A DNA stretch of 64,000 nt, taken from the NCBI RefSeq assembly GCF_000423745.1, contig NZ_AUIO01000002.1, positions 1-64,000 on the forward strand, written 5' to 3'. Shown here one piece after another: positions 9,897-19,296 of the stretch. Source of the DNA: Streptococcus plurextorum DSM 22810. Lineage in GTDB: Bacteria > Bacillota > Bacilli > Lactobacillales > Streptococcaceae. The notes under the pieces are model-generated. The model had not been told where the DNA came from. It saw only the letters and a list, made by a program, of their open reading frames with translations, and did not search any database. Within the stretch, counting starts at the first letter, position 1, and each line of letters opens with the position of its first letter. A program made the translations under genes and the position numbers.

Positions 9897-10738
9897 ACAA
9901 AGCTAAATTAACAGCTCTCTGTCATAAAGTATCAAAGAATACTGGATTAACCTTTAATTCCGTCATGATCTATTACTTTTTAGAAGTGATTTTGAAAAAA
10001 TTAAGTCAGAGTACCCATTCAAGTCACTATATCTTCAAAGGAGGCTTCCTACTGTCAAATGTCATCGGAGTTGAATCTCGTAGCACGGTTGATATTGACT
10101 TTTTGTTCCATCAAATGACACTCTCAGAAGATACTGTGAGGCAGCAACTTGAAGAAATTTTAGCAGATTCAGTAGAAGGTATTTCTTTTGTGATTCAATC
10201 AATCACAGCTATTAAAGAAAGTGATGACTATGGCGGCTATCGAGCAACCATTTTGTGTCAACTTGAGAATATTAAACAAGTTATCCATTTGGATATTGCG
10301 ACAGGCGATGTTGTAACTCCTCAGCCGATTACATATGACTACAAAGCTATTTTTAATGAAGATACCTTTCCAATCATTGCATATACCATTGAAACCATCT
10401 TAGCTGAGAAACTTCAAACCATCTATTCACGTAACTTCTTGAACAGCAGAAGCAAAGATTTTTACGATGTTTATATTCTATCAAAACTGAAGAAAGAAGA
10501 CATTGATTTCATTCAGTTAAAAAATGCTTGTCAGAGAACATTTTCATATCGCGAAACAGAACTCAATTTTGAAAAGATTATTGAACTACTCGAGAGGTTC
10601 AAATCTGACCCTATTCAGAATCAACAATGGCAAAATTATTCGAAAAAATATAGCTATACAAAGGGGATTTCAGTTGCCAATGTGCTTGATGAGATGATAC
10701 ACCTCATATCGAGACTAAACTCCACAACCTCTGATTAA
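9893..10738 (+). CDS. abiEii: AbiEii nucleotidyltransferase toxin, copy 1
   Basis: A 281-residue member of the AbiEii/AbiGii nucleotidyltransferase-like toxin family. The nucleotidyltransferase signature is visible as FKGGFLLSNVIG followed by STVDIDFLF (residues about 46-70), and the conserved KDFYDVYILSK segment lies near residue 190. Relatives act on nucleotides or tRNA and stop growth on activation. It is translationally coupled to abiEi and complete. Its near-twin at 58551-59396 differs at scattered positions, so the two diverged before coming together or recombined from different ICEs. Confidence 0.93.
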   Translation: MNKAKLTALCHKVSKNTGLTFNSVMIYYFLEVILKKLSQSTHSSHYIFKGGFLLSNVIGVESRSTVDIDFLFHQMTLSEDTVRQQLEEILADSVEGISFVIQSITAIKESDDYGGYRATILCQLENIKQVIHLDIATGDVVTPQPITYDYKAIFNEDTFPIIAYTIETILAEKLQTIYSRNFLNSRSKDFYDVYILSKLKKEDIDFIQLKNACQRTFSYRETELNFEKIIELLERFKSDPIQNQQWQNYSKKYSYTKGISVANVLDEMIHLISRLNSTTSD

Positions 10739-10832
10739 AACCTGGTACGTTCATACATATCTCCTACCTCATTCTTAAAATCAAAAAGCAACCAGAATAC
10801 TCTGATTGCTCGACAATCTAAACTATTTTAAA

Positions 10833-10863
10833 ACCCCACCACGTTTAATCGTGGTGGGGTTTG
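10833..10863. terminator. Strong GC-rich hairpin terminator
   Basis: AACCCCACCACG and CGTGGTGGGGTT flank a seven-base loop, with an A/T-rich flank on both sides, so it can end transcripts from both directions. It lies between abiEii and the rplL-type attachment core and may originally be the rplL operon terminator; rplL itself is not in the window. Confidence 0.8.
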
Positions 10864-10954
10864 TGATAGGGAGGCTCAGCTCCCCTTTTTATCACTTTAA
10901 GCGACTTGAAACCTTTGAACTACCAGGCTTCTGTCATCACATTGTGATACTCTC

Positions 10955-10969
10955 TTATTTAAGAGTAAC
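10955..10969. other. ICE attachment core (rplL 3'-end type), right next to integrase
   Basis: The sequence TTATTTAAGAGTAAC is the reverse complement of GTTACTCTTAAATAA, the 3' end of streptococcal rplL (codons VTLK-stop) and the 15-bp core I remember for ICESa2603-family ICEs. It sits 46 bases beyond the integrase stop codon. The sequence on the integrase side is not rplL coding sequence, so this is the junction carrying the integrase end. Left of it should be DNA downstream of rplL or a neighbouring element. Confidence 0.72.
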
Positions 10970-11014
10970 AATTGCACAACATGTTAAATGTGCAATATCA
11001 AGGGGTTTGAGTTC

Positions 11015-12214
11015 TTAATTTGAAGTTTGGCAGGAATTTTGGCATAAAATTGAATCCAATCCTGCACTTTTGATATTTTGTGTGATTTCTTCAGAAACTG
11101 TTTTATCTAAAGCATTAAACCAGTGACTGTAAGTATTCAAAGTTGTTGATTTATCGGCATGTCCCATACGTCTGGCTACATATAAAATATCTTTTTTCAA
11201 GACATTGATTAGATAGGATGCATGGCTATGTCTGAGACCTTTTCCTGTAATTACTGGAACTCCTACCTGTTGAGCTTTCCGTTTGATGATGCGACAAATG
11301 GTTGATTTGCAAAAAGGATCTCCAAATCTTGAAATGATAAAATCTGTATCTTGATTTGCAAACTGATTTTTTCGCCAAACTTGAAGTACTTCAATAGTAA
11401 TATCATCCAATTCAATAAGTCGTTCACCTGCTGGAGTCTTTGTTTGGTCTTTACGATACCAATTACCATTTTCATCTTTCTCTAAGGTTGTATGTACCTT
11501 TAGAAATTTTTTATCAAAATCAATATCCTCCCAACATAAAGATAAACCTTCGCTCACTCGTACACCTGTCATATAATATAACCAGATGGCAGTAAATCGT
11601 TGCAATTCTTCATAATCATGTAAGTCAAATGATTTGATAAATGTCTGAAACTCCGCATAGGTCCAAAATAGAGTTTCTGGATGTTTACCTCTAGGATTAT
11701 CTAATGCTTTACAAGGCATATTTGAAATATAGCCAAGTCTTTCTGCATAACCCATACAAGCTTTAAACCTTGACCATAAATTTTTCGCATAGTTTTCAGA
11801 ATAATTCTCTATGATATGCAATCTAAAAGCTTCGCAATCTCTAGGAGTTATTGCTTTTAATGGCTTTAAACCAAAATATTGAATAAAAAGTTTATGATGA
11901 GGAAGAGCCGTCTTATATGTCACAGACTGAACTTTTTGCTTATATGCTCTTAAATAAATTTTGTTCATATAGTTTTCAAAAGTCATATTGTAATTTTCTA
12001 AACTGACTTTGTTGGCAAATTCATATTTTATACGAACTAATTCGTCATATGCTTCTTTCATTGTTTCAAAGGTTTTACCATATTGATTTTTTCTAGCTTT
12101 CTTTTGTACCCTTTTGCCAGTTACTGGGTCGATTCCAAGATCAATCTGATAAAATATCTTTCCCTTATTATCACAATAAACACCTTTGTATTTTTTACTA
12201 CTTTTTGTTGCCAT
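11015..12214 (-). CDS. int: ICE tyrosine recombinase (integrase)
   Basis: A protein of about 399 residues starting MATKSSKKYKGVYC; an in-frame GTG four codons earlier is possible. It has an AP2-like arm-binding N-terminus, a SAM-like core-binding domain and a C-terminal catalytic domain. Catalytic elements visible are the first Arg in GVRVSEGLSLCWEDID, the GKGLRHSHASYLI box, and the nucleophile Tyr in GHADKSTTLNTYSHW. It catalyses integration and excision at the attachment core just downstream of the gene. Its product probably works with the DUF3173 protein encoded immediately upstream. Confidence 0.93.
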   Translation of the reverse strand: MATKSSKKYKGVYCDNKGKIFYQIDLGIDPVTGKRVQKKARKNQYGKTFETMKEAYDELVRIKYEFANKVSLENYNMTFENYMNKIYLRAYKQKVQSVTYKTALPHHKLFIQYFGLKPLKAITPRDCEAFRLHIIENYSENYAKNLWSRFKACMGYAERLGYISNMPCKALDNPRGKHPETLFWTYAEFQTFIKSFDLHDYEELQRFTAIWLYYMTGVRVSEGLSLCWEDIDFDKKFLKVHTTLEKDENGNWYRKDQTKTPAGERLIELDDITIEVLQVWRKNQFANQDTDFIISRFGDPFCKSTICRIIKRKAQQVGVPVITGKGLRHSHASYLINVLKKDILYVARRMGHADKSTTLNTYSHWFNALDKTVSEEITQNIKSAGLDSILCQNSCQTSN

Positions 12215-12236
12215 TTGGATTCTCACTTTCTAAATG

Positions 12237-12464
12237 TTATTTAGATAGTGGAATCCCTATTAATTGTTCCACAATTTCTGCTGGTGCGATACCTAGTCTT
12301 CGATTGTCAAAGGGCGATTTACTTAATTGTACCGCATTATGGTCAACTTTGCGAGCTTCTTCAAACTTTTTTACAGCAATTTTTTTAGCTTCACGAATAA
12401 TGTCTCTAGAGGTATGTTCAGGAAATCCTAAGTTCATTAAATCTTTATATGTAGCAGTTCTCAT
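12237..12464 (-). CDS. DUF3173 excisionase-like protein
   Basis: A 75-residue basic protein beginning MRTATYKDLMNLGFPEHTSR. This is the DUF3173 family, regularly encoded next to tyrosine integrases of streptococcal and enterococcal ICEs and thought to act as a recombination directionality factor. A strong RBS (GGAGGA, eight bases before ATG) is present, and only 22 bases separate it from the integrase start, consistent with one transcript. The excisionase role is inferred from position and family. Confidence 0.82.
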   Translation of the reverse strand: MRTATYKDLMNLGFPEHTSRDIIREAKKIAVKKFEEARKVDHNAVQLSKSPFDNRRLGIAPAEIVEQLIGIPLSK

Positions 12465-12742
12465 ACACTTTCCTCCTTCAAATCACTAAGTTATTTTACA
12501 CGCTAGATGGGATTTGAATGGTTAGTTCAATCATGGGAATTTCACCCGCTGTCCTTTTTCGATGGCAGCCTGAACGGTCAGAAGTATCATTATCATTATT
12601 TGTGTCATGGCAGATAGGTCACCATCCTATTTTTGAATAAATGATTTTCGCTCATTTCCTGGCGCATTACATTCTATTGCTCAACAAATAAATAAAGTCC
12701 CACCTAGAATTATTCAATTGTCAATGAACAAATCAGGAGGGA
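12465..12742. other. Intergenic region without a supported gene
   Basis: No convincing coding frame. A short inverted repeat, GTCCCACC near 12690 against GGAGGGAC near 12740, sits directly downstream of the regulator gene and may be its terminator. Other stretches contain only short A/T-rich sequence. Confidence 0.4.
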
Positions 12743-12967
12743 CTATTTTAAATTATTCTTTATTCGGTGGGGAAAGTCAGTTTGCCCCAACAAATAATCT
12801 GTACTAACGTTATATAGATTTGAAAGTTTTATTATTACATCTGCCGATAAAATACGTTCTCCTCTCTCAATTTTTGCATAAGCAGAGTGGGTAAACGAAA
12901 GCTTTTCGGCAACGTATTTTTGAGTGAAATCATTGTCTTCTCTCAAATCCCTTAAACGTCGGTACAT
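12743..12967 (-). CDS. XRE-family regulator (Cro/CI-type HTH)
   Basis: A 74-residue protein consisting almost only of a helix-turn-helix: MYRRLRDLREDNDFTQKYVA, then SFTHSAYAKIERGER and an ISTDYLLG-like end (VSTDYLLGQTD). ATG is chosen because AGGAG precedes it at proper spacing. It is likely a repressor controlling ICE excision or mobilisation genes, with the near-palindrome ATTGTCC...GGACAAT at 13019-13037 as a candidate operator. Confidence 0.88.
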   Translation of the reverse strand: MYRRLRDLREDNDFTQKYVAEKLSFTHSAYAKIERGERILSADVIIKLSNLYNVSTDYLLGQTDFPHRIKNNLK

Positions 12968-13147
12968 CAATCTTTCTCCTAAGGAAAAGTATAGAGGATA
13001 ACTAGGAGAAATTTGATATATTGTCCTAATTGGACAATAGAAATAAAACTCCCAAACCGTTTATTTCTTTACAAATTAGACGGTTTGAGAGTAGCTTCAT
13101 TATACATTATACCAAAATAAACAAGAATATGTTGGAAATTTGAATAT
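12968..13147. promoter_or_regulatory. Regulatory gap with operator-like palindrome and long hairpin
   Basis: At 13019-13037 lies ATTGTCCTAATTGGACAAT, two seven-base arms around a five-base centre, just upstream of the XRE gene, a likely autoregulatory site. At 13061-13096 an inverted repeat CAAACCGT/ACGGTTTG could be the terminator of the relaxase transcript arriving from the right. Confidence 0.55.
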
Positions 13148-15013
13148 TTATTCAATATGAATGGAAAAATCGTCTGTCTTGTATTTATCCATATTTAAAA
13201 CTCTTACATATTCATCCAACTTTCTAACCGCATTTTCGTATTCTTCGATTTTATTGTCTAGCTGATTCTGTATCATTTCAATCTCAGATTCAATCTGTCC
13301 AATTGTTACATTCTGCGATAAATTCATCTTGGAACATTCATACTTAGCTAATTGCTTGGTATCTTGATTATCACTTTGTAGGTTAACAACTACTTCTGCC
13401 ATCTTGTTTAAGGTGGCGTTTTTTTCTTGAAGATTTGTCAATTCAATATCTAGCTGTGCGATGTCTCCAACCAATTCATCTTTTAATTCTAGAAAGGATT
13501 TATTTTGAATGTTTAATGTCATCAATAAATTGATTTCTTCAATTTTTTGTTGAAGTCTAGACAGACTTATTCGTCTCTTATAAGGTAAAGACCTATTGTC
13601 AAATGTCAGTTGGCGAATCAAGTCTCTTCCCTTCATAAAACGATTCTTTTCTGAGTCCTCTTTATGATAAACGAAATAAGAAGATGTTTCTCGAATAAAC
13701 ACCTGATACTGTTTCTTATTTTCTTGTTCTAAGATATTTAGTTGATGATTTGGAATGAAGATTAGTCCTTCTTGTCCAATTCCCAGCCAAACTTTAATAA
13801 ATAGACCATCTGAAACCGCCTTTTCAACTTGCTCCTCAGCAATCTCAACTTCAAACTCATGCACTGCATCTCTCTTAGTCTTGTACGTTTCATAAGCTTC
13901 GGTTATTTCTTCTTCGATCAATATGTCTGAATGCTGTTGTGACTCAAACATTTCAAATTCCGTTTTTACGTCACTATTATGAAGCACTTCAACCACATCA
14001 TGTTCCTTGAAGTAGCTCTCAAAATACGTAGTGTCATAAAGATTTTTCTGACTTAATGACTTATTTGGTATAGAAATGCAGCTTTGTCCATCAGAAAGAA
14101 CAAAATCTATCGTTTTTATTTTGCTCTTCAATTCTAATCCCAGTAACCCAGCTTTCTCAACTAAATCATCAAATGAATTGGATCTTGGCAACAAAAATTC
14201 TAAAATCCGTTCAATCTTTTTCTTGGCAAAATAATGTTGAAAATATTCTTTTGAATAGGGTTCTCTCTTATTCAACTTATCTCCTCGGATGACTTGCTTC
14301 ATATCTCTATCTGTCATGAAAAATCGACTATGTTTCTTTGAGAAATCCATTTTGACATTTAGTTGCTCAGCTTTTTGCATAAAATCATTGAAGTCAATAG
14401 AATGTTCCATGAGAAAAAATAACCGCTGCTTCAATTCGTATTTGTGATTAGTACGGCGATAGACCTCGTAATCTCTATGAGAATAACGTTTAGGTGGAAT
14501 GATTTTGGCACCAGCTACTTTAGAAATTCTATCTGAAATCATTTTTAAATTTCTTTCAAGAGCGTAGTCCCACTTCAACTTTTTTTGAGATTGGCAGTCG
14601 ATTGAGTTGATAATAATGTGATTATGACAATGATCCTGATCAACATGAGTGGCAACAATGAATTTATATTGACCACCTATAAACTCTTTTATCGTTTCAT
14701 AGCCAATGCGATTGATTTCCTCTGGACTTAATTTATCCTCAGGTGAGAAAGACTGAATGACGTGATGAGCATGTATTTTCTGTTGCTTTTTCTCTTGTCT
14801 ATCAAACCGTGAATCGTAGAGTTGATCATTTGAAAGGAAATTATTTTGATACATCTTTACCAGTTCCATATAGTCAGGAAAATCAAGATAATTACTCATC
14901 CCAAAATCTGAAATCAACGATAAATTCCTGGTCTTCTTAGGATCAAGGATATACTTGATTAATTGACGTCGATATTTTTTCCCATGAACTGCATAATGCT
15001 TAGTGATGACCAT
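13148..15013 (-). CDS. MOBP-type relaxase (mobilisation nuclease)
   Basis: A 621-residue protein. The N-terminal relaxase domain contains the metal-binding three-histidine motif in HVDQDHCHNHIIINS (residues about 142-156); a candidate catalytic Tyr lies in the first 30 residues (KYRRQLIKYILD). The C-terminal half is rich in coiled coil and probably mediates partner contacts. Relaxases nick oriT and carry the strand into the recipient. The start overlaps the end of mobC by 14 bases, so the two are co-translated. It is the only relaxase seen in the window and presumably serves the whole ICE. Confidence 0.9.
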   Translation of the reverse strand: MVITKHYAVHGKKYRRQLIKYILDPKKTRNLSLISDFGMSNYLDFPDYMELVKMYQNNFLSNDQLYDSRFDRQEKKQQKIHAHHVIQSFSPEDKLSPEEINRIGYETIKEFIGGQYKFIVATHVDQDHCHNHIIINSIDCQSQKKLKWDYALERNLKMISDRISKVAGAKIIPPKRYSHRDYEVYRRTNHKYELKQRLFFLMEHSIDFNDFMQKAEQLNVKMDFSKKHSRFFMTDRDMKQVIRGDKLNKREPYSKEYFQHYFAKKKIERILEFLLPRSNSFDDLVEKAGLLGLELKSKIKTIDFVLSDGQSCISIPNKSLSQKNLYDTTYFESYFKEHDVVEVLHNSDVKTEFEMFESQQHSDILIEEEITEAYETYKTKRDAVHEFEVEIAEEQVEKAVSDGLFIKVWLGIGQEGLIFIPNHQLNILEQENKKQYQVFIRETSSYFVYHKEDSEKNRFMKGRDLIRQLTFDNRSLPYKRRISLSRLQQKIEEINLLMTLNIQNKSFLELKDELVGDIAQLDIELTNLQEKNATLNKMAEVVVNLQSDNQDTKQLAKYECSKMNLSQNVTIGQIESEIEMIQNQLDNKIEEYENAVRKLDEYVRVLNMDKYKTDDFSIHIE

Positions 15014-15365
15014 AAAATTCTCTCAATCTTTGACACTTGATGTCAAAATCTTGTTGCAACTGTTTTTCTAACTCAGCTATACCGAGCTGCAATTCTTTTA
15101 CTTGTTGAAGACTTAATAGGTGGCTTTGATTTACTGCACGTGCAATCTGGTTTATATTATTTCCAATCCTACGAATTTCAAAAATCAGGTCTTGAAATCC
15201 TCTTGTATCTATTGTGATAAAATTCATACCAGGATCGAGTAAGGTTTTTCTGGCATAATAAGAAAAGTTTGGACACTGACTCTGAGCAAGTTTTTTGTTG
15301 AGAATAATTAATTCTTGATCACTCAAATATACCTTTTTCAAATTGGTCCGATAACGATTTTCCAT
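15000..15365 (-). CDS. mobC: MobC-like relaxosome accessory protein
   Basis: A 121-residue protein with the MobC family core EIRRIGNNINQIARAVN (residues about 65-81), a ribbon-helix-helix-like N-terminus and a helical tail (LQLGIAELEKQLQQDFD). MobC proteins help open oriT and recruit the relaxase. It overlaps the relaxase gene and follows the second accessory gene by six bases, forming a three-gene mobilisation operon on the minus strand. Confidence 0.88.
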   Translation of the reverse strand: MENRYRTNLKKVYLSDQELIILNKKLAQSQCPNFSYYARKTLLDPGMNFITIDTRGFQDLIFEIRRIGNNINQIARAVNQSHLLSLQQVKELQLGIAELEKQLQQDFDIKCQRLREFYGHH

Positions 15366-15371
15366 AATAAT

Positions 15372-15734
15372 TTACCTTATGTACTTTTCTTTGAATGAAT
15401 GGCTTAATGGAATACTTATCTCAATTTCCCTCATCAAGTCTTTGACACAAGTCAAAATGATTTCAAGATGTTCCATAGTGACGGATTGAGACGACTTTGC
15501 CAGAACAAGTATTTCATGTACATCTCGGTAAATCTGTTCTACTTTTTGGTGTTGTAAATATTTTATCCATTCTTCAATCAGCTGGGATGATTGGTGATTT
15601 ATTTCCAATAATTTACCTCTAGCAAAAGGGGAGAATTGCTCATATCCCCCTTGTGCCATCATTTTTTGTATCTGTTGATACTCTTCTATTGAGAAATTGA
15701 CTTCCTTGCGTATCTCTCTGACTAGGTTTCCCAT
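15372..15734 (-). CDS. Second small mobilisation accessory protein
   Basis: A 120-residue protein beginning MGNLVREIRKEVNFSIEEY. ATG at 15734 is chosen because GGAGG lies seven bases upstream; the frame is open further but without an RBS. The N-terminus resembles the ribbon-helix-helix DNA-binding part of MobC-type proteins (NFSIEEYQQIQKM then FSPFARGKLLEI). It is probably the first gene of the mobilisation operon and may bind oriT next to it. No precise family is assigned. Confidence 0.72.
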   Translation of the reverse strand: MGNLVREIRKEVNFSIEEYQQIQKMMAQGGYEQFSPFARGKLLEINHQSSQLIEEWIKYLQHQKVEQIYRDVHEILVLAKSSQSVTMEHLEIILTCVKDLMREIEISIPLSHSFKEKYIR

Positions 15735-15779
15735 GCTACATCCTCCAGATTCTTTATTATCGGTATATCCCCGCCCTCG

Positions 15780-15960
15780 TATTAGACACGGCACTGCCTA
15801 ATATCCTCCATTTAGGTCTTTGCGAGCTCAGATATTGTGTCCACAATATCCCAAAAATCATATCGCCAGCTGACCAAAACCTTCCAGTTTTGACAGCCAA
15901 CGATAAGATAACTTGGTGGCTCCGCCCCCAAACCCCCAGTGAAAAATCAAGGACTGATTT
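15780..15960. other. Candidate oriT of the ICE
   Basis: This non-coding stretch directly upstream of the mobilisation operon has closely packed inverted repeats: a perfect palindrome GATATTGTG/CACAATATC around 15832-15851 and a hairpin CAAAAC-CTTCCA-GTTTTG near 15879-15896. A GC-rich tract GGTGGCTCCGCCCCC near 15912-15926 follows. That arrangement is typical of MOBP origins of transfer. The nick site cannot be fixed from sequence alone. A 71-codon plus-strand frame here lacks an RBS and family and is not called. Confidence 0.5.
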
Positions 15961-16031
15961 TCTTAGGAATGGTATTAGGATAACAGGGATGATTTGGAAA
16001 AGGTATCACAAAATTGATATAATACTTTTAT

Positions 16032-16465
16032 ATGAATATTTTCAAAGAGATGCATTATATCCAAATCATCTAAACAAATTGAAGAAGATGCTGTCGATTA
16101 TTTAAAAATGGCGTTAAAAAAATCAAAACATATTAACAGAGAAATTTCTGAGGGAGATAAATAACCAATCTGGGATGGTCACATATACTTTTACAAAAAT
16201 ATAGAAAGACGAAATATTGATTTTTTGGAGCGAATTCCTGTTCAGTTTAAAGGTTGTGATGATTATTATAACGAAAATGTTGGATACCCTCTAAGCAGGA
16301 TTAATTTGGAGCATTATCTTACTGAAGGTGGTGTACTCTACTTTGTAGTGTACTTGAAAGACGTTAGTCCTACTGTCACTTATGCTTCACTAACACCAAA
16401 AGTCATTAAGAACGTATTGCTAGCTAGTGACAAGAAAAAGAAAAGAATTAAGAAAAAAGAAGATA
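16032..16465 (+). pseudogene. Decayed gene of unknown function
   Basis: After an ATG near 16032 and an early frame break, one frame reads KSSKQIEEDAVDYLKMALKK, passes a TAA at 16162-16164, then continues PIWDGHIYFYKNIERRNIDF and QFKGCDDYY to about 16465. The content resembles the N-terminal part of DUF4365-like proteins associated with defence loci, but I am unsure of the family. The rest is replaced by an IS3 fragment. Promoter-like TTGATATAAT lies near 16015. It is non-functional. Confidence 0.55.
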
Positions 16466-16469
16466 TCTT

Positions 16470-16892
16470 TCTCCTGTTCTGGATGGCTATAATAGCGAAA
16501 TTATTGATTTTACCTTATCCCGCTCTCCAAACCTCATACAAGTCAAGACCATGCTTGAGAAGGTCTTCCCTGAGGAAACTTACCCAAATACTATTCTCAA
16601 TAGTGACCAAGGTTGGCAATACCAACATGAAGTCTATCACCGCTTTCTTGCAAGTAAAGGCATACGTCCTTCCATGTCTCGCAAAAGGACCAGCACGGAT
16701 AATGGTATGATGGAATCCTTCTTTGGTGTCTTGAAGAAAGAGATGTTTTATGGCTTTGAGAAGACTTTCAAGTCTCTGGATCAACTGGAGCAAGCTATCA
16801 CCGAGTATATTTTTTACTACAACAATAAACGCATTAAAGAAAAACTAAGAGGACTTAGTCCTGTTCAGTATAGAACTAAATCCTTTCAATAA
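16470..16892 (+). pseudogene. 3' fragment of an IS3-family transposase (OrfB)
   Basis: Only the C-terminal part of the DDE integrase domain remains: LDGYNSEIIDFTLSRSPN, the second catalytic Asp in ILNSDQGWQYQHE, the Glu region STDNGMMESFFGVLKKEMF, and the usual ending YYNNKRIKEKLRGLSPVQYR. The N-terminal half, OrfA and left end are missing. The right-end sequence TTTTGGGGTCAGTACA follows at about 16908. It sits directly on the truncated gene to its left, so the IS caused or captured that truncation and cannot transpose alone. Confidence 0.85.
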
Positions 16893-17166
16893 TATTTTTT
16901 GTCTAACTTTTTGGGGTCAGTACAATGACTCATAAATATTTTTTTGCAAGTTCAAATACTCCATGAGATTAATAACTTTATTATTTTCGCCAACTTTACT
17001 AATCGTATAAACATTCTCCAAATTTCTCAACATCAATTGAGAAATTTGGCTTTTTCCGTTGCTCAGTTAAAGCGTCCTTTAGTTGTATATTTCCTGTTAA
17101 TATCCCTTTTGAAGCATAACATTGTTTTCAATGATCGCATCCGATTGTTGACACCCATTTTAGAAC
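16893..17166. other. IS end, hairpin terminator and unassigned remnant
   Basis: Beyond the IS3 end, a strong hairpin with arms CCAAATTTCTCAA and TTGAGAAATTTGG followed by a T-run (about 17019-17063, plus strand) looks like a terminator. A short open plus-strand tail ending [16 protein letters not shown] may be a transposase remnant, but I cannot name it. No gene is supported. Confidence 0.4.
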
Positions 17167-19296
17167 CTATTCTTTGATTTTCAATAAGCGTAAACTGTTT
17201 AATGTTACAAGTAAAGTTGCTCCCATATCAGCAAATATCGCTATCCAAAGTGTTAACCAACCGGGCATGACCAAAAGTAATGCCACTAATTTAATCGCCA
17301 AAGAGAAGGTAATGTTTTGCTTGATGATTGCTAAAGCCTTACGGCTTAATTTTATTGTATATGGCAATTTACTCAAATCATCAGACATTAAGGCGATGTC
17401 AGCCGTTTCTAAAGCTGTATCAGTTCCAGCACCACCCATTGCTACACCAACGGTAGATGCCGCAAGGGCTGGAGCATCATTCACGCCATCTCCGACCATC
17501 CCCACACTTTGATGTTTTTCTCGAAGTTCTTTAATAAAATTAAGCTTATCTTCTGGAAGTAAGTCAGCTTTAATATCCGAAACACCAACTTGTTTTCCGA
17601 TGGCTGTTGCCGTTCTTTGGTTATCGCCTGTTAGCATCACTGTTTCGATTCCCATATTGTTCAACTTGCCGATAACTTCTTTAGACGATTCCCTCATTTC
17701 ATCGGCTACGGCAATAAACGAAAGAATTTCTTTTTCTGTTCCTAACACCATCACCGTTTTACCTTGAGTTTGCATATCGGCAATTTTTTCTTTTTTATCG
17801 CTTGAAATGCTTCCGTGTAATTCCTCAAAAAGATTTTGACTTCCCACATAATACATTTCATTATTTATTTTGGCTTTAACGCCTTTACCTGTAATGGATT
17901 GAAAATCCTCTACTGTTACTTCATTGAATTTTAATCCATTTTCTTCTGCTTTTCGCATAATCGCTGAAGCAAGAGGGTGCTGCGATCCTTTTTCAATGGC
18001 TGATGTTATGGTTATTAATTCATTTTCATTTCTACCATATGTCACAATGTCTGTTACAGCTGGAATCCCTTTGGTTAATGTTCCTGTTTTATCAAATGCT
18101 ATCGCTTTTAAGTGTCCTGCTGCTTCTAAATGGATACCACCTTTAATTAATACACCATTTTTCGCTGCATTTCCTATTGCTGTAACCACAGCAACTGGAG
18201 TTGAGACTACTAAGGCACAAGGACAACCAACCACTAATACAGCTAATCCTTGATAAATCCATTGGCTCCAGTCTCCGCCAAATAATGGTGGAACTACTGC
18301 AATTAAAAGAGCTAGTATGACAATAGCTGGTGTATAGTATTTTGCAAATTTATCGACAAACGCTTGAGAGGGGGCCCGTTCTGCTTGGGCTTCTTCTACC
18401 AAGTGAATGATTTTTGAAAGAGTAGTATCTTCAACTCGTTTTGTTACTTTAACCTCAAGTAACCCTTCTTCATTCAAGGTTCCTGCAAATACTTCATCAT
18501 TTGTGATTTTCGTTACTGGAACACTTTCACCTGTAATCGCAGCCTGATTTAATGTCGATGTACCTTTAACCACTATTCCATCCATTGCTAACTTTTGACC
18601 GGGCTTAACTATCATGATGTCTCCAACTTGAATCTCATCAACATGAATCATCATTTCTTCATTGCCTCGTCGAATTAACGCTTCTTTTGGGGCAATATCC
18701 ATTAAAGATTCAATAGATTGACGTGCTTTATCCATTGAATAACGCTCTAATGCTTCACTAATCGCAAATAGGATAACAACGGTTGCCCCTTCACCCCATT
18801 CACCAATAATTGCAGCTCCTATAATGGCAATAGTCATAAGCGTATTCATATCGAAATTTAATCTTCTTAAATTTTTGAGACCTTTAATAAATAACGAATA
18901 TCCACCGATTAAAATGGACGCTGCATAACCAATTGTCGGTAGAACATGCTCTTCACCATACTGCTCTCCTAAGAACCAGCTAACTACAAGTAAAAGAGCT
19001 GATATATATACCTTAATGTTTTCTTTCTGCTTCCAAAAAGGTTCTCCTCCTACCCTTTGTTCTTTTTCATCTCGAATTTTTAAATTTTCAAATGCTCCTG
19101 CTTTTTCTAATTCTTCAATGGTTGTCGTCCCTTTAACATAAACTTTAGATGCTCCGAAATTTACTTTCGCATCCTGAACACCGGGAAGTTCTTTAACATT
19201 ATTTTCAAAAATGGCTGCACAGTTAGTACAAGTAAATCCTTGAACACGATAGGCTTTCATTTCTTCTTCAGACTGTTTTGCTTTCCCTCTAGACAT
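17167..19296 (-). CDS. cadA: Cadmium/zinc-exporting P1B-type ATPase
   Basis: A 709-residue heavy-metal ATPase. The N-terminal HMA domain has [12 protein letters not shown] (metal-binding CxxC at about residues 22-25). The transmembrane metal gate is [13 protein letters not shown], the phosphorylation loop DKTGTLTKG, and the nucleotide hinge [14 protein letters not shown]; six to eight membrane helices are evident. The CPC motif and the linked CadC point to Cd/Zn/Pb efflux. AGAGGTG precedes the ATG and the gene overlaps cadC by eight bases, so both come from the cadC promoter. Confidence 0.95.
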   Translation of the reverse strand: MSRGKAKQSEEEMKAYRVQGFTCTNCAAIFENNVKELPGVQDAKVNFGASKVYVKGTTTIEELEKAGAFENLKIRDEKEQRVGGEPFWKQKENIKVYISALLLVVSWFLGEQYGEEHVLPTIGYAASILIGGYSLFIKGLKNLRRLNFDMNTLMTIAIIGAAIIGEWGEGATVVILFAISEALERYSMDKARQSIESLMDIAPKEALIRRGNEEMMIHVDEIQVGDIMIVKPGQKLAMDGIVVKGTSTLNQAAITGESVPVTKITNDEVFAGTLNEEGLLEVKVTKRVEDTTLSKIIHLVEEAQAERAPSQAFVDKFAKYYTPAIVILALLIAVVPPLFGGDWSQWIYQGLAVLVVGCPCALVVSTPVAVVTAIGNAAKNGVLIKGGIHLEAAGHLKAIAFDKTGTLTKGIPAVTDIVTYGRNENELITITSAIEKGSQHPLASAIMRKAEENGLKFNEVTVEDFQSITGKGVKAKINNEMYYVGSQNLFEELHGSISSDKKEKIADMQTQGKTVMVLGTEKEILSFIAVADEMRESSKEVIGKLNNMGIETVMLTGDNQRTATAIGKQVGVSDIKADLLPEDKLNFIKELREKHQSVGMVGDGVNDAPALAASTVGVAMGGAGTDTALETADIALMSDDLSKLPYTIKLSRKALAIIKQNITFSLAIKLVALLLVMPGWLTLWIAIFADMGATLLVTLNSLRLLKIKE

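Noticed and set aside
15890..16105. 71-codon plus-strand gene in the oriT region
   Set aside because: No RBS, no recognisable family, and it overlaps clustered inverted repeats typical of oriT.
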